Below, piece after piece: positions 30,649-39,116 of a stretch of 64,000 nt of DNA (the first letter of the stretch is position 1; the number at the start of each line of letters is the position of its first letter). The translations under genes and the position numbers were made by a program. Below the pieces are notes generated by a model that saw only the letters and a program-made list of their open reading frames with translations, was not told the origin of the DNA and did no database searches. Source of the DNA: Shewanella algidipiscicola (lineage in GTDB: Bacteria > Pseudomonadota > Gammaproteobacteria > Enterobacterales > Shewanellaceae); contig NZ_QPQT01000002.1 of NCBI RefSeq assembly GCF_003605125.1, positions 287,576 to 351,575 on the forward strand. Direction: 5' to 3'.

Positions 30649-31497
30649 TTAGTTGCGGGTAAAACAGAGATTGTCGATAAGACGAGTGCTGCCCATATAT
30701 GCCGCGGCTAAGATCACCAACTGCTTATCGTCAGCGCCAATAGGATGTAAGTTGGCCGCATTACGTACGCTTAAGTAATCTAGCTTAAAACCAGCTTGAC
30801 TCAGTTGCTGACCCGCCTCGCTCACTGCCTGCTCTACATCTTGCCCTTGGGATATGGCCTCAGCCATGGCGTCCATTGTCTGTTTTAACGTGGCGGCTTG
30901 TTGTTTTTGTTCATCGCTCAAATAGCCATTGCGTGAGCTCATGGCCAATCCCGATGGTTCTCGTATGGTGTCGATACCGACGATCTCAATGGGCAGCGAC
31001 AGATCTTCAACCATGGTTTTTATCACCATCAACTGTTGAAAGTCTTTATTGCCAAAGACGGCGATATCGGGCTGAACGATATTAAACAGCTTGCACACTA
31101 TGGTGGCGACGCCGCGAAAATGGCCGGGACGACTGGCACCACACAGCTCATCAGAGATCTTGGGGACTTCGACAAAGGTCTGCAACTCCATCCCCTTGGG
31201 GTAGATGATGGCAGGGGTGGGGGTAAACAGTAGTTCGGCGCCAGCCTCTACTAAGGCAGCCTGATCGGCGGACAAGGTGCGAGGATACGCATCGAGATCT
31301 TCATTTTGGCCAAATTGCAGCGGGTTAACGAAGATAGAGACCACGACATGGTCGGCGCGCTGAGCGGCTTCCTTTACTAAGGTCATATGGCCTAAGTGTA
31401 AATTGCCCATGGTAGGCACAAAGGCCACGGTTTCGCCTTGGCGTTTCCAAAGGCGAATTTGCTCTCTGATTTGAGCGATATCTTGGGTGGTAAACAT
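30649..31497 (-). CDS. panC: Pantoate--beta-alanine ligase PanC
   Basis: 282-residue enzyme joining pantoate and beta-alanine with ATP to make pantothenate. The nucleotidyl-transferase fold shows '[21 protein letters not shown]' with the HxGH motif, '[18 protein letters not shown]', 'FGNKDFQQL', and the KMSKS-like '[12 protein letters not shown]'. It lies 31 bases after panB in the same direction. The beta-alanine supplier panD, adjacent in E. coli, is not in this window. Confidence 0.97.
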   Translation of the reverse strand: MFTTQDIAQIREQIRLWKRQGETVAFVPTMGNLHLGHMTLVKEAAQRADHVVVSIFVNPLQFGQNEDLDAYPRTLSADQAALVEAGAELLFTPTPAIIYPKGMELQTFVEVPKISDELCGASRPGHFRGVATIVCKLFNIVQPDIAVFGNKDFQQLMVIKTMVEDLSLPIEIVGIDTIREPSGLAMSSRNGYLSDEQKQQAATLKQTMDAMAEAISQGQDVEQAVSEAGQQLSQAGFKLDYLSVRNAANLHPIGADDKQLVILAAAYMGSTRLIDNLCFTRN

Positions 31498-31528
31498 CTA
31501 ACGACTACCTGTATTAATGCCTTTAGGG

Positions 31529-32323
31529 TTAGCTAAAGGTATGTTCGCTGCTAGGGAAAGTGCCGTTCGCCACTTCGTCGATATAGGCGCGAATGGCGCT
31601 ACGAATTTCGCCCGTTTGTGCCAAATAGTTCTTCGAAAAGCGTGGAATATAGCCGCTGGAGATCCCCAGCACATCGTGCATCACCAATATTTGGCCATCG
31701 GTGTCAGCGCCTGCACCAATACCGATAACGGGAATGGTCAGTGCTTCGGTAATGGTTTTCGCCAACGCGACAGGAATACATTCTAATACCAGTAGTTGGG
31801 CGCCTGCCGCTTGTAATGCTTTGGCTTCATCTAAGATGCGCTGGGCGTTACTGGCATCGCGTCCTTGTACCTTAAAGCCGCCAAAGACGTGCACCGACTG
31901 TGGTGTAAGGCCTAGGTGAGCACAAACAGGAATGCCGCGCTCGGTGAGCTTAGTCACGGTTTCTAGCAGCCAATGGCCACCCTCAACCTTGACCATATTG
32001 GCACCGGCCTGCATCAGCGTCGTGGCGTTTATCATGGCTTGTTCTGGAGTGGCATAACTCATAAAAGGCATGTCGGCGATTAATAACGCGCGCTTAATAC
32101 CGCGGCGCACACAGCGTGTGTGGTAGGCAATATCATCGACACTCACGGGCAGGGTATCATCATGGCCTTGCAACACCATTCCCATGGAGTCACCTACCAG
32201 TAATACATCTACCCCCTCACTGTCGAAAGCCGCTGCAAAGCTGGCATCGTAGGCGGTTAATGCGGTGAATTTTTTTCCTTCTTGCTTAAATTTAAGCAAG
32301 GTAGCGCTCGTTATCTTGGACAT
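31529..32323 (-). CDS. panB: 3-methyl-2-oxobutanoate hydroxymethyltransferase PanB
   Basis: 264-residue TIM-barrel enzyme, first step of pantothenate synthesis, using methylene-tetrahydrofolate to make ketopantoate. Motifs: '[43 protein letters not shown]', 'YHTRCVRRG', '[13 protein letters not shown]', '[21 protein letters not shown]', '[21 protein letters not shown]'. Metal-binding Asp and Glu residues of the family appear kept. Operon order folK-panB-panC. Confidence 0.97.
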   Translation of the reverse strand: MSKITSATLLKFKQEGKKFTALTAYDASFAAAFDSEGVDVLLVGDSMGMVLQGHDDTLPVSVDDIAYHTRCVRRGIKRALLIADMPFMSYATPEQAMINATTLMQAGANMVKVEGGHWLLETVTKLTERGIPVCAHLGLTPQSVHVFGGFKVQGRDASNAQRILDEAKALQAAGAQLLVLECIPVALAKTITEALTIPVIGIGAGADTDGQILVMHDVLGISSGYIPRFSKNYLAQTGEIRSAIRAYIDEVANGTFPSSEHTFS

Positions 32324-32402
32324 AATGATGGTCTTAAATCTAATGAATAAAAGGATTCAATATCCGCAGTAGTGTGCTTTATATGCTAACTGTGGCTTAA
32401 GT

Positions 32403-32891
32403 TCAATGATCCGGGCTGAGTTGTTGCACTTCAGCTAAGAGGGTGTCGTCAATTAAGCTGGCCACGGCGGTGCCGCAAGGCAACACCAATTCAGGCGCAA
32501 GATCGTGTAACGGGACTAACACAAAGCTGCGTTGTTTCATGCCATAGTGGGGCACCGTCAGTCGTGGTAGGTCAATCTGTTGTGCGCCATAGAGCAACAG
32601 ATCTAAGTCTAAGGAGCGTGCGCCCCAGCGGATATGACGTACTCGCCCCTGTTGCTGTTCGATAGCCTGCAAGGCATCGAGAAGCGCGATAGGGTCAAGA
32701 GAGGTGTTGAAGCACGCCACGGCGTTAAGGTAATCGGGCTGGGGGACATCACCCATGGCGGCACTTGCGTAATAGGGCGAAACAGCCACTCGACCGTCAC
32801 TTGCTAGTGCCTTAAGGGCGATGCAAGCTTGGTCAAGTTGAGCTTTAGGGGACGCTAAGTTGGCCCCCAAGGCGATATAAACGCGAGTCAT
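32403..32891 (-). CDS. folK: 6-hydroxymethyl-7,8-dihydropterin pyrophosphokinase FolK
   Basis: 162-residue folate pathway enzyme that pyrophosphorylates 6-hydroxymethyl-dihydropterin. Motifs: 'YIALGANLASPKAQLDQA', 'YLNAVACFNTSLDPIALLDALQAIEQQQGRVRHIRWGARSLDLDLLLYG', and 'VPHYGMKQRSFVLVPLHDLAPEL'. The ATG shares one base with the stop of pcnB (TAATG), so it is translationally coupled to pcnB, as in E. coli. Confidence 0.96.
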   Translation of the reverse strand: MTRVYIALGANLASPKAQLDQACIALKALASDGRVAVSPYYASAAMGDVPQPDYLNAVACFNTSLDPIALLDALQAIEQQQGRVRHIRWGARSLDLDLLLYGAQQIDLPRLTVPHYGMKQRSFVLVPLHDLAPELVLPCGTAVASLIDDTLLAEVQQLSPDH

Positions 32892-34294
32892 TATTCTGCT
32901 GGTTTAACCGGTTTTTTTGGGCTGCGGCGACGACGATTAGTGTTGCGATTCTTGCTGCCTTTGTGGGTGCTACGCGCAATCACACTGCGTTGTTCTTCGC
33001 TGCCTTCAACAAAGCTTTTCCACCAGGCTGCCGATTTGGCGATGCTGCCACCTTCGGCCTCGGCGCGCAGCAGCAGTAAGTCGTAAGCGGCGCGAAACTT
33101 AGGGTGTTCGATAAACTTAAAGGCGCGAGTGCCTTGATTACGATCGAAACGCAGTTGCAGCTGCCAAATGTCTTTCGCTGGGGTACTAAAACGGCGCGGA
33201 ATACTAATGGTGCGACATTGCTGCTCCATCACATCGCCCATGGCGGCATAAAAGGCATCATAGGTGGTGAGACCGCTCTCTAAGGCGATATCATCGGCGC
33301 GCTGACTCAGCGGGTACCAAAGCATGGCCGCGTAGAAGAAAGCTGGTGTCACCGACTTATCGGCGTTGACCCTGTCATCTGTGTTACGCATGATGGCTTC
33401 AATCATCTTAGTGGCAGGCCCTTGTGGGTCCTCTACTAGAATGTTTTCCACTAAGGGGAATAATGGCTCAAATAAGCCAAAGTCGCGCATCATGTGATAG
33501 TTATCTTGGGCGTGGCCGTGGAAAAAGAGTTTCAGCACTTCTTCATACATGCGCGCCGCTGGAATATCTTTTAGTAGTGGGGCCAACTCATAGATAGGGT
33601 CGGCAGCAGCGCTGTCGATAGTCATCCCCAGTTTGGTGGCAAAACGCACGGCGCGCAGCATGCGCACCGGATCTTCACGGTAACGTTTTTGCGGATCGCC
33701 AATCAGGCGTAGGGTGCGCGATTGCAAGTCTTGCAAGCCGCCGCCATAACTGTGAATAGAGAAGTCACTGATATCGTAATAAAGTGCATTGACGGTAAAG
33801 TCACGGCGCTCGGCGTCTTCATCTATGCTGCCATAGACGTTATCACGCAACAGACGCCCTTCGGCATTGGTTTTGGAGATCTGTTCGGCGCTGTCGACAT
33901 GGTGACCACGTAAGGTGGCGACTTCGATAACATCGCGGCCAAACACGATATGGGCTAGACGGAATCTGCGGCCGACTAAGCGGCAGTTACGAAACAGCTT
34001 TTTAATCTCTTCAGGGGTAGCATTGGTCACGACATCAAAGTCTTTCGGCTCTAGGCCTAATAAAATGTCGCGCACGCCGCCGCCCACCAAGTAGGCCTTA
34101 AAGCCTGCCTTGTGCAGTCGGTAGAGTACCTTTATAGCGTTTTCGCTAATCTGCTTGCGAGAGATGGCGTGATGTTTTCTCGCAACGATCTCTAAGCTTA
34201 GTCCCGCTTGTGTGGTTTCTGTGGTGTTTTGATTGTCGTCAAAAAGCTGTTTACAGAATTGACTAATACGGCGAAAAATAGGACACCTCAACAT
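32891..34294 (-). CDS. pcnB: Poly(A) polymerase I PcnB
   Basis: 467-residue nucleotidyltransferase adding poly(A) tails to RNA 3' ends, which marks RNA for decay. The N-terminal 'ISRKQISENAIKVLYRLHKAGFKAYLVGGGVRDILLG' matches PcnB and distinguishes it from CCA-adding enzyme. The catalytic carboxylates are in 'PKDFDVVTNATPEE', and 'RRDFTVNALYYD' and 'EDPVRMLRAVRFATKLG' follow. The C-terminus ends in a basic tail 'KNRNTNRRRRSPKKP', the usual RNA-binding extension. The length is nearly that of the E. coli protein (465). Lies after gluQ with a 105-base gap. Confidence 0.95.
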   Translation of the reverse strand: MLRCPIFRRISQFCKQLFDDNQNTTETTQAGLSLEIVARKHHAISRKQISENAIKVLYRLHKAGFKAYLVGGGVRDILLGLEPKDFDVVTNATPEEIKKLFRNCRLVGRRFRLAHIVFGRDVIEVATLRGHHVDSAEQISKTNAEGRLLRDNVYGSIDEDAERRDFTVNALYYDISDFSIHSYGGGLQDLQSRTLRLIGDPQKRYREDPVRMLRAVRFATKLGMTIDSAAADPIYELAPLLKDIPAARMYEEVLKLFFHGHAQDNYHMMRDFGLFEPLFPLVENILVEDPQGPATKMIEAIMRNTDDRVNADKSVTPAFFYAAMLWYPLSQRADDIALESGLTTYDAFYAAMGDVMEQQCRTISIPRRFSTPAKDIWQLQLRFDRNQGTRAFKFIEHPKFRAAYDLLLLRAEAEGGSIAKSAAWWKSFVEGSEEQRSVIARSTHKGSKNRNTNRRRRSPKKPVKPAE

Positions 34295-34399
34295 GCATCT
34301 GGATATCAGGGTTAAAATAAGGCCGCTATCATAACTTAATTATGGCTCAAAGAGTATACCCACGGCGTTTGCGGCGTATCACAGGTGTGATGTCGCGCG

Positions 34400-35290
34400 T
34401 CAGGTTTGCTCACTCTGATTGCTAGGCAGCAAAATCTCGGTTTGTTTAGGGATCCGCGAGATATCGAATTGACTCACCGCTTGGGTGAGCATCTTATCCA
34501 CATCGTCCACATCGCATTGCGCTTGACCCAAAAACGCCAGTGCCGCATTGATACTGGCCTGAGGCGCACGGGTGTCGATGGCGGGGGCATGGTTTTGCTT
34601 TGACAGTTTTCGCCCCGGTTCGGCGCAGGCCAATGGCAGATGCAGCCAGTGAGGTGTGGGGTGATCTAATAAGGTGTACAGAGTGCTTTGGCGCGCACTG
34701 GAGGTTAACAGATCGCTGCCGCGAACCACCTCGGTAACGCCTTGTAAGGCATCGTCCATCACCACGGCTAATTGATAGGCCATCAGGCCATCGCGGCGTT
34801 TAATAATAAAGTCTTCGCTAGCAAAGTCGGCGTCGATATGGATATCGCCCAGCAGTTGATCATAAAACTGCGTCACGGGATGAGTATTACAAATACGGAT
34901 AGCGCCTTGGCGATGGCGCGGTGTGCGCCGGGCACAACGGCCATCATAGGCTGCACCCATGGCCTGAATTTGCTTGCGGGTACATTGACAGTAATAGGCC
35001 TTGTTGTGGCTTAGCAGTTGCTGTAACTGCGCCTCATAGGCGTCCAGTCGTGAACTTTGATACAGCACGCTGCCATCCCAATGCAAGCCGTAAGCTTCAA
35101 GGGTGCGTAAGATCTGTTGGCTCGCGCCAGGCACTTCTCGTGGGGGATCGATATCTTCTATGCGCACCAACCACCGACCCTGCTGAGCACGAGCACGCAA
35201 ATAACTGCCAAGGGCGGCAATGAGCGAGCCAAAATGGAGTGGGCCTGAGGGAGAGGGCGCGAATCGGCCTATGTAGGTGTTAAGATGCAC
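34400..35290 (-). CDS. gluQ: Glutamyl-Q tRNA(Asp) synthetase GluQ
   Basis: 296-residue paralogue of glutamyl-tRNA synthetase catalytic core that attaches Glu to queuosine at position 34 of tRNA(Asp). The HIGH-like motif is in 'YIGRFAPSPSGPLHFGSLIAAL', the Zn-site in 'YYCQCTRKQI...YDGRCARR', and the KMSKS-like 'RKLSKQNHA'. It lacks the anticodon-binding domain, as expected. The GTG at 35290 is favoured with AAGG upstream; a TTG at 35314 is possible. It follows dksA, with a terminator between them. Confidence 0.92.
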   Translation of the reverse strand: MHLNTYIGRFAPSPSGPLHFGSLIAALGSYLRARAQQGRWLVRIEDIDPPREVPGASQQILRTLEAYGLHWDGSVLYQSSRLDAYEAQLQQLLSHNKAYYCQCTRKQIQAMGAAYDGRCARRTPRHRQGAIRICNTHPVTQFYDQLLGDIHIDADFASEDFIIKRRDGLMAYQLAVVMDDALQGVTEVVRGSDLLTSSARQSTLYTLLDHPTPHWLHLPLACAEPGRKLSKQNHAPAIDTRAPQASINAALAFLGQAQCDVDDVDKMLTQAVSQFDISRIPKQTEILLPSNQSEQT

Positions 35291-35333
35291 TATGCAGCCT
35301 TTGCACTGAATCAATTTAACTTAAGAAAGCGAC

Positions 35334-35357
35334 AAAAAAGCGGGGATAATCCCCGCT
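35334..35357 (-). terminator. Terminator of dksA
   Basis: On the leftward strand a 7-bp GC stem (35339-35345 with 35351-35357) is followed by TTTTTT. It sits just past the dksA stop and would limit read-through into gluQ. Confidence 0.88.
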
Positions 35358-35371
35358 CATCTTAAGTCAGA

Positions 35372-35815
35372 TTAACCTGCCATCTGCTTTTCTTTGATCT
35401 CGGCGAGCGTCTTACAGTCGATGCATTGATCGGCTGTTGGACGGGCTTCGAGTCGGCGGATACCGATTTCGATACCGCAAGAGTCACAGAAACCGAAATC
35501 ATCTTCTTCGATTTTTTGTAACGTCTTTTCAATCTTCTTAATCAGCTTGCGCTCTCTATCACGTGCACGAAGCTCTAAGCTGAACTCTTCTTCCTGAGCT
35601 GCACGGTCGACAGGATCTGGGAAGTTAGCAGCTTCGTCTTGCATATGAGTCAGGGTACGATCCACTTCTTCACGAAGTTGGCCACGCCACGCATCGAGAA
35701 TTTTTTTGAAGTGATTCAGTTGAGCGTCATTCATGTACTCCTCACCGGGTTTCTCCTGGTAAGGATCGACTCCTGCGATAGCGAGTACGCCAAGTTTTTT
35801 AGTGCCTTCAGGCAT
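35372..35815 (-). CDS. dksA: RNA polymerase-binding stringent-response factor DksA
   Basis: 147-residue regulator that enters the secondary channel of RNA polymerase and works with ppGpp. A long coiled coil ('[65 protein letters not shown]') carries the tip Asp residues (DPVDRA). The C-terminal zinc finger has four Cys: 'CDSCGIEIG' and 'CIDCK'. Start at 35815 gives '[19 protein letters not shown]', the usual form. Situated between sfsA and gluQ as in E. coli. Confidence 0.97.
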   Translation of the reverse strand: MPEGTKKLGVLAIAGVDPYQEKPGEEYMNDAQLNHFKKILDAWRGQLREEVDRTLTHMQDEAANFPDPVDRAAQEEEFSLELRARDRERKLIKKIEKTLQKIEEDDFGFCDSCGIEIGIRRLEARPTADQCIDCKTLAEIKEKQMAG

Positions 35816-35976
35816 AACGCATCTCCTGTTAATCATTTGCGTTGTAGGGCGGCTGTTATTTAAAGGCCGATATCTATATCAGAAACCTATTTGCCACGCA
35901 AATTTTTTGTGCTGTAAAGTTTGATATTTTGCGACTATGTCTTCTATTTGCTTTTTATTCAACTTTTAACGGTGAT

Positions 35977-36681
35977 TTATACGCTAACAGGGCAGGATTT
36001 AGCCAAGTGCAGTCCTTCGGTGGACATCTCGGTGCAGTAAGCCAAGATTTCCACACCGGCTTGATGAGCCTGAAAGAGCTGCTGGGCGTAATCGGGGTCG
36101 ATATGCTTGGCGGCGCTGACCCTGTCAATGCCGCTGTGCTGCACCACAAACAGCAGTACGGCGCGATGACCTAAATGGACCATCTCGATTAGCTCGCGCA
36201 GGTGCTTTTGGCCACGGGTACTAACGGCGTCAGGAAAATAACCCTGTTGCTGCTCTAATAAAGTACAACTTTTGACTTCTATATAGCAGCGACCTAAGCG
36301 GGCGTCCTCAAGTAGCAGGTCGATGCGGCTGTTTTCATTGCCATATTTGACTTCACGGCGCAACTGGCTATAGCCCTGCAGTTCAGTGATGACTCCGTCA
36401 GCTATCGCCTCGGCGGCCAGCGCATTGGCGCGACCAGTATTAATACCAATAAGGTGGCCAGTATCGGTTTGCGCCAACTCCCAAGTATTTGGGTATTTAC
36501 GTTTAGGGTTATCTGAGGTGGAAAACCACACCTTCTCACCGGGAAACAGACAGTTGCGCATCGAGCCTGTGTTAGGGCAATGGATAGTGATCTGCGAGCC
36601 ATCGCACAGCTCGATGTCAGCCAAGAAGCGTTTATAACGTTTGATTAAGGTGCCCTGTTGAAGCGGGGGGCTAAAAAGCAT
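35977..36681 (-). CDS. sfsA: Sugar fermentation stimulation protein SfsA
   Basis: 234-residue protein of the SfsA family, noted for nuclease-like fold and a reported effect on maltose metabolism in E. coli; its exact role is unsettled. Motifs: '[16 protein letters not shown]', '[20 protein letters not shown]', '[15 protein letters not shown]', '[18 protein letters not shown]', '[12 protein letters not shown]', '[19 protein letters not shown]'. The D-ExK-like pattern (RIDLLL...IEVKS) supports the nuclease-like core. Upstream of dksA. Confidence 0.95.
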   Translation of the reverse strand: MLFSPPLQQGTLIKRYKRFLADIELCDGSQITIHCPNTGSMRNCLFPGEKVWFSTSDNPKRKYPNTWELAQTDTGHLIGINTGRANALAAEAIADGVITELQGYSQLRREVKYGNENSRIDLLLEDARLGRCYIEVKSCTLLEQQQGYFPDAVSTRGQKHLRELIEMVHLGHRAVLLFVVQHSGIDRVSAAKHIDPDYAQQLFQAHQAGVEILAYCTEMSTEGLHLAKSCPVSV

Positions 36682-36918
36682 GATCTGACCTATCCATTAA
36701 GCATCGGGGCGCAAAGTCTATCAAAGCAGGCCGATGACGACTATGGCTGTGATTTGTATCGAGGCTTGGCATTAACATCAGAAACGTCAGAATTTGCAGA
36801 ATTGATAAAGGCAGATATCGGTATTAGAAACCCGATGCCGTTTATGGTTATACTGGGCGAAATGACGGCAGAGCACATAACATGCTGTCGATAAACCCAG
36901 TCGTAACAAGGAATAATA

Positions 36919-38196
36919 ATGAGCGATACGATGAAGATCTACCTGACTAACGATGCCCCCGCAGCCCATTGGGGCAGCGCCGATGTCACTTTTACCCAAG
37001 GGCAAGGCCATATCCATCTGCAGGCGGGCGATCAGCTGCGCCAAGTACAACAAGCCGCCCGTAAATTACGTGGCCAAGGGTTAGCGGCGGTGCAGTTGTG
37101 TGGTAACGACTGGGATCTCAATAGTCAGTGGGCGTTCGCGCAAGGGTTTGCTACCGCCAAAGGGGCGGGAGAGATCCTTTGGAGTGGTGATGCAGGTATG
37201 CAAGCGGCGCTTAATGCTCGCCTCGATAGCGCTAACTTTGCTCGTCAGTTGATTAATGACACTCCCGAAAACTTGGCACCAGTGACGTTAGCAACCGAAG
37301 CGGCAAAATGGTTAACGCAAATAGGTGGTGATAAGGTGAGTTACCGTATCATCGAAGGTGAAGCGTTATTGCAACACAAGTGGATTGGTATTCACGCCGT
37401 GGGCCGGGGCAGTGAGCGTCCGCCTGCCTTACTAGAGCTGGACTTTAATCCGTTAGATGCCGATGCGCCTGTGTCGGCGGCCTTAGTGGGTAAAGGGATC
37501 ACCTTCGATTCGGGCGGCTACAGCATTAAGGCCTCAGAGGGGATGCTGGGGATGAAGTGCGATATGGGCGGCGCGGCCACGGTTACGGCAGCATTGGGGC
37601 TGGCGATTAAATCTGGGCTGAATAAGCGGGTGAAATTGTTTCTCTGCTGCGCCGAGAATTTGATCAGCGGGCACGCCTACAAGCTAGGTGATATTTTGAC
37701 GTATAAAAATGGCGTCTCGGTGGAAGTGGTCAATACCGATGCCGAGGGTCGTTTGGTGCTGGCCGATGGCTTGCAAGCGGCCAGCGAAACTGGCGCGCCA
37801 TTGATTATCGATGCGGCTACGCTTACGGGCGCGGCGGTAATGGCGGTTGGCACCAACTATAATGCGATTTTCTCCCCCAATAGTGACCTGTTGGCACAGA
37901 CGCAAACTAAAGCATCGATAGTTGCAGAGCGAGTGTGGCCACTACCGTTAGATCCGTGGCATAAAGAGATGTGTCCATCTGCCTATGCCGATACTGCTAA
38001 CAGCCGTCCTATGAAAGGGGGAGGCGCTGGCGGCGCATCCAATGCGGCGGGTTTCTTGTGGCGATTTGTATCGCCAGAGGCCAAATGGTTACATGTGGAT
38101 TTGGCTGCAGCCTTTGCCGATAGCGCTAATGACCTATGGGCGGCGGGCGCGACGACTCACGGCATGCTCACCATTGCAGCGCTATTAGAAGATTAA
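36919..38196 (+). CDS. pepB: Aminopeptidase B (M17 family) PepB
   Basis: 425-residue cytosolic metallo-aminopeptidase, close in whole length and sequence pattern to E. coli PepB. Key blocks: 'GKGITFDSGGYSIKASEGMLGMKCDMGGAATV' (metal ligands and catalytic Lys) and 'NTDAEGRLVLADGL' (M17 signature, about 273-286), plus 'GAGGASNAAGFL' near the C-terminus. AAGGA lies upstream of the ATG. It is divergent from sfsA and ends in a clear terminator. pepB is not in this place in E. coli, so it interrupts the sfsA-thpR neighbourhood. Confidence 0.93.
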   Translation: MSDTMKIYLTNDAPAAHWGSADVTFTQGQGHIHLQAGDQLRQVQQAARKLRGQGLAAVQLCGNDWDLNSQWAFAQGFATAKGAGEILWSGDAGMQAALNARLDSANFARQLINDTPENLAPVTLATEAAKWLTQIGGDKVSYRIIEGEALLQHKWIGIHAVGRGSERPPALLELDFNPLDADAPVSAALVGKGITFDSGGYSIKASEGMLGMKCDMGGAATVTAALGLAIKSGLNKRVKLFLCCAENLISGHAYKLGDILTYKNGVSVEVVNTDAEGRLVLADGLQAASETGAPLIIDAATLTGAAVMAVGTNYNAIFSPNSDLLAQTQTKASIVAERVWPLPLDPWHKEMCPSAYADTANSRPMKGGGAGGASNAAGFLWRFVSPEAKWLHVDLAAAFADSANDLWAAGATTHGMLTIAALLED

Positions 38197-38220
38197 TCTT
38201 GCCTTGCTGATGAAATAACA

Positions 38221-38246
38221 ACGCGCCCCATGGGCGCGTTTTTTGT
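38221..38246 (+). terminator. Factor-independent terminator after pepB
   Basis: ACGCGCCC (38221-38228) pairs with GGGCGCGT (38232-38239), three-base loop, followed by a run of T. Confidence 0.9.
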
Positions 38247-38261
38247 GCGCGTTTGTCATCG

Positions 38262-38795
38262 TTAGGGCTTAGGCTCCACTAACGACCATGAGTGCATTAT
38301 GGGGTAGTGGACGCCGGTGTTATCGCTCACCGACTGGAACAGATGCAGGGTGTTGGCATTAAGTGTGATGGGCTCAGTCGCCTGCGGGGTAAATTGTTTG
38401 GTTTTACGAAACAAGGTGATGTGCGGCGTAAAGGGATGCTGTTGCTGATGCAGACCCAGGTTCGCAGCCACTTGCTGACAAAGGTGTTGCAATGCTACTA
38501 GGTGAGGATCATCAAGCCGAGCCACTAAGCACAGGGCTTTAGCCTTAGGCCATAAGATGAGTTCATTCAGGCAAACGCTAAATGAGCTAAGCTTACGCTG
38601 TGCGCTTAACTGATTGAGCTCATCGATTAACTGTGTGGTGGCCGTGGGGGATACTTGGCCGAGAAACGCCAGCGTCATATGCAAGTTGGCGCGTGGCACG
38701 GCTTGGCCATCGGTCGTTAGTGTTTGCTGCAGCGATGTTAATTGCAGTATGTGCTCTGGGGCGGGGCTCACGCCCAGAAACAGTCTGTTGTGCAT
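38262..38795 (-). CDS. thpR: RNA 2',3'-cyclic phosphodiesterase ThpR (LigT)
   Basis: 177-residue 2H phosphoesterase that opens 2',3'-cyclic phosphates and can ligate tRNA halves by 2'-5' bonds in vitro. Both HxT motifs are present: 'NLHMTLAFLG' (about 38-47) and 'FTPHITLFRK' (about 122-131). The ATG at 38795 is used because 'MHNRLFLGVSPAPEH' matches the family N-terminus; the reading to 38873 adds an unlikely leader. Neighbour of sfsA and hrpB in E. coli also. Confidence 0.92.
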   Translation of the reverse strand: MHNRLFLGVSPAPEHILQLTSLQQTLTTDGQAVPRANLHMTLAFLGQVSPTATTQLIDELNQLSAQRKLSSFSVCLNELILWPKAKALCLVARLDDPHLVALQHLCQQVAANLGLHQQQHPFTPHITLFRKTKQFTPQATEPITLNANTLHLFQSVSDNTGVHYPIMHSWSLVEPKP

Positions 38796-39116
38796 ATTTT
38801 TATTCCCCGTTTGACTTTGCGCTGAGCACTGGTTTGAGCTGTGCTTTAACCATTGACGATCTGTTAACGCCAATGGAATACTGAACTTGAGTGTACTTAG
38901 ACTTTATGGGTAGTGTTATTGTTCTTTTTTAAGTTTATGATTTTTATTCTTAATGCAGTGTTCTATTTTTTGTGATGCAGATATACAAAACAACGATTTG
39001 AATGAGCTCGCCGACAAGGCTTTATGATACGGTACGCAATCCATTGTCGCGACTCTGAGAGTGTTGATGTTCATCATATGTGTATCCAATAAGCGGTCAT
39101 AAGGAAGCGACTAGAC
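38796..39116. promoter_or_regulatory. Promoter region of the GGDEF-EAL gene
   Basis: 321 bases between divergent genes with no open frame of note. A weak sigma70-like pair (TTGAAT at 38998-39003, TATGAT at 39023-39028, 19-base spacer) lies about 90 bases before the GGDEF-EAL start. Confidence 0.35.
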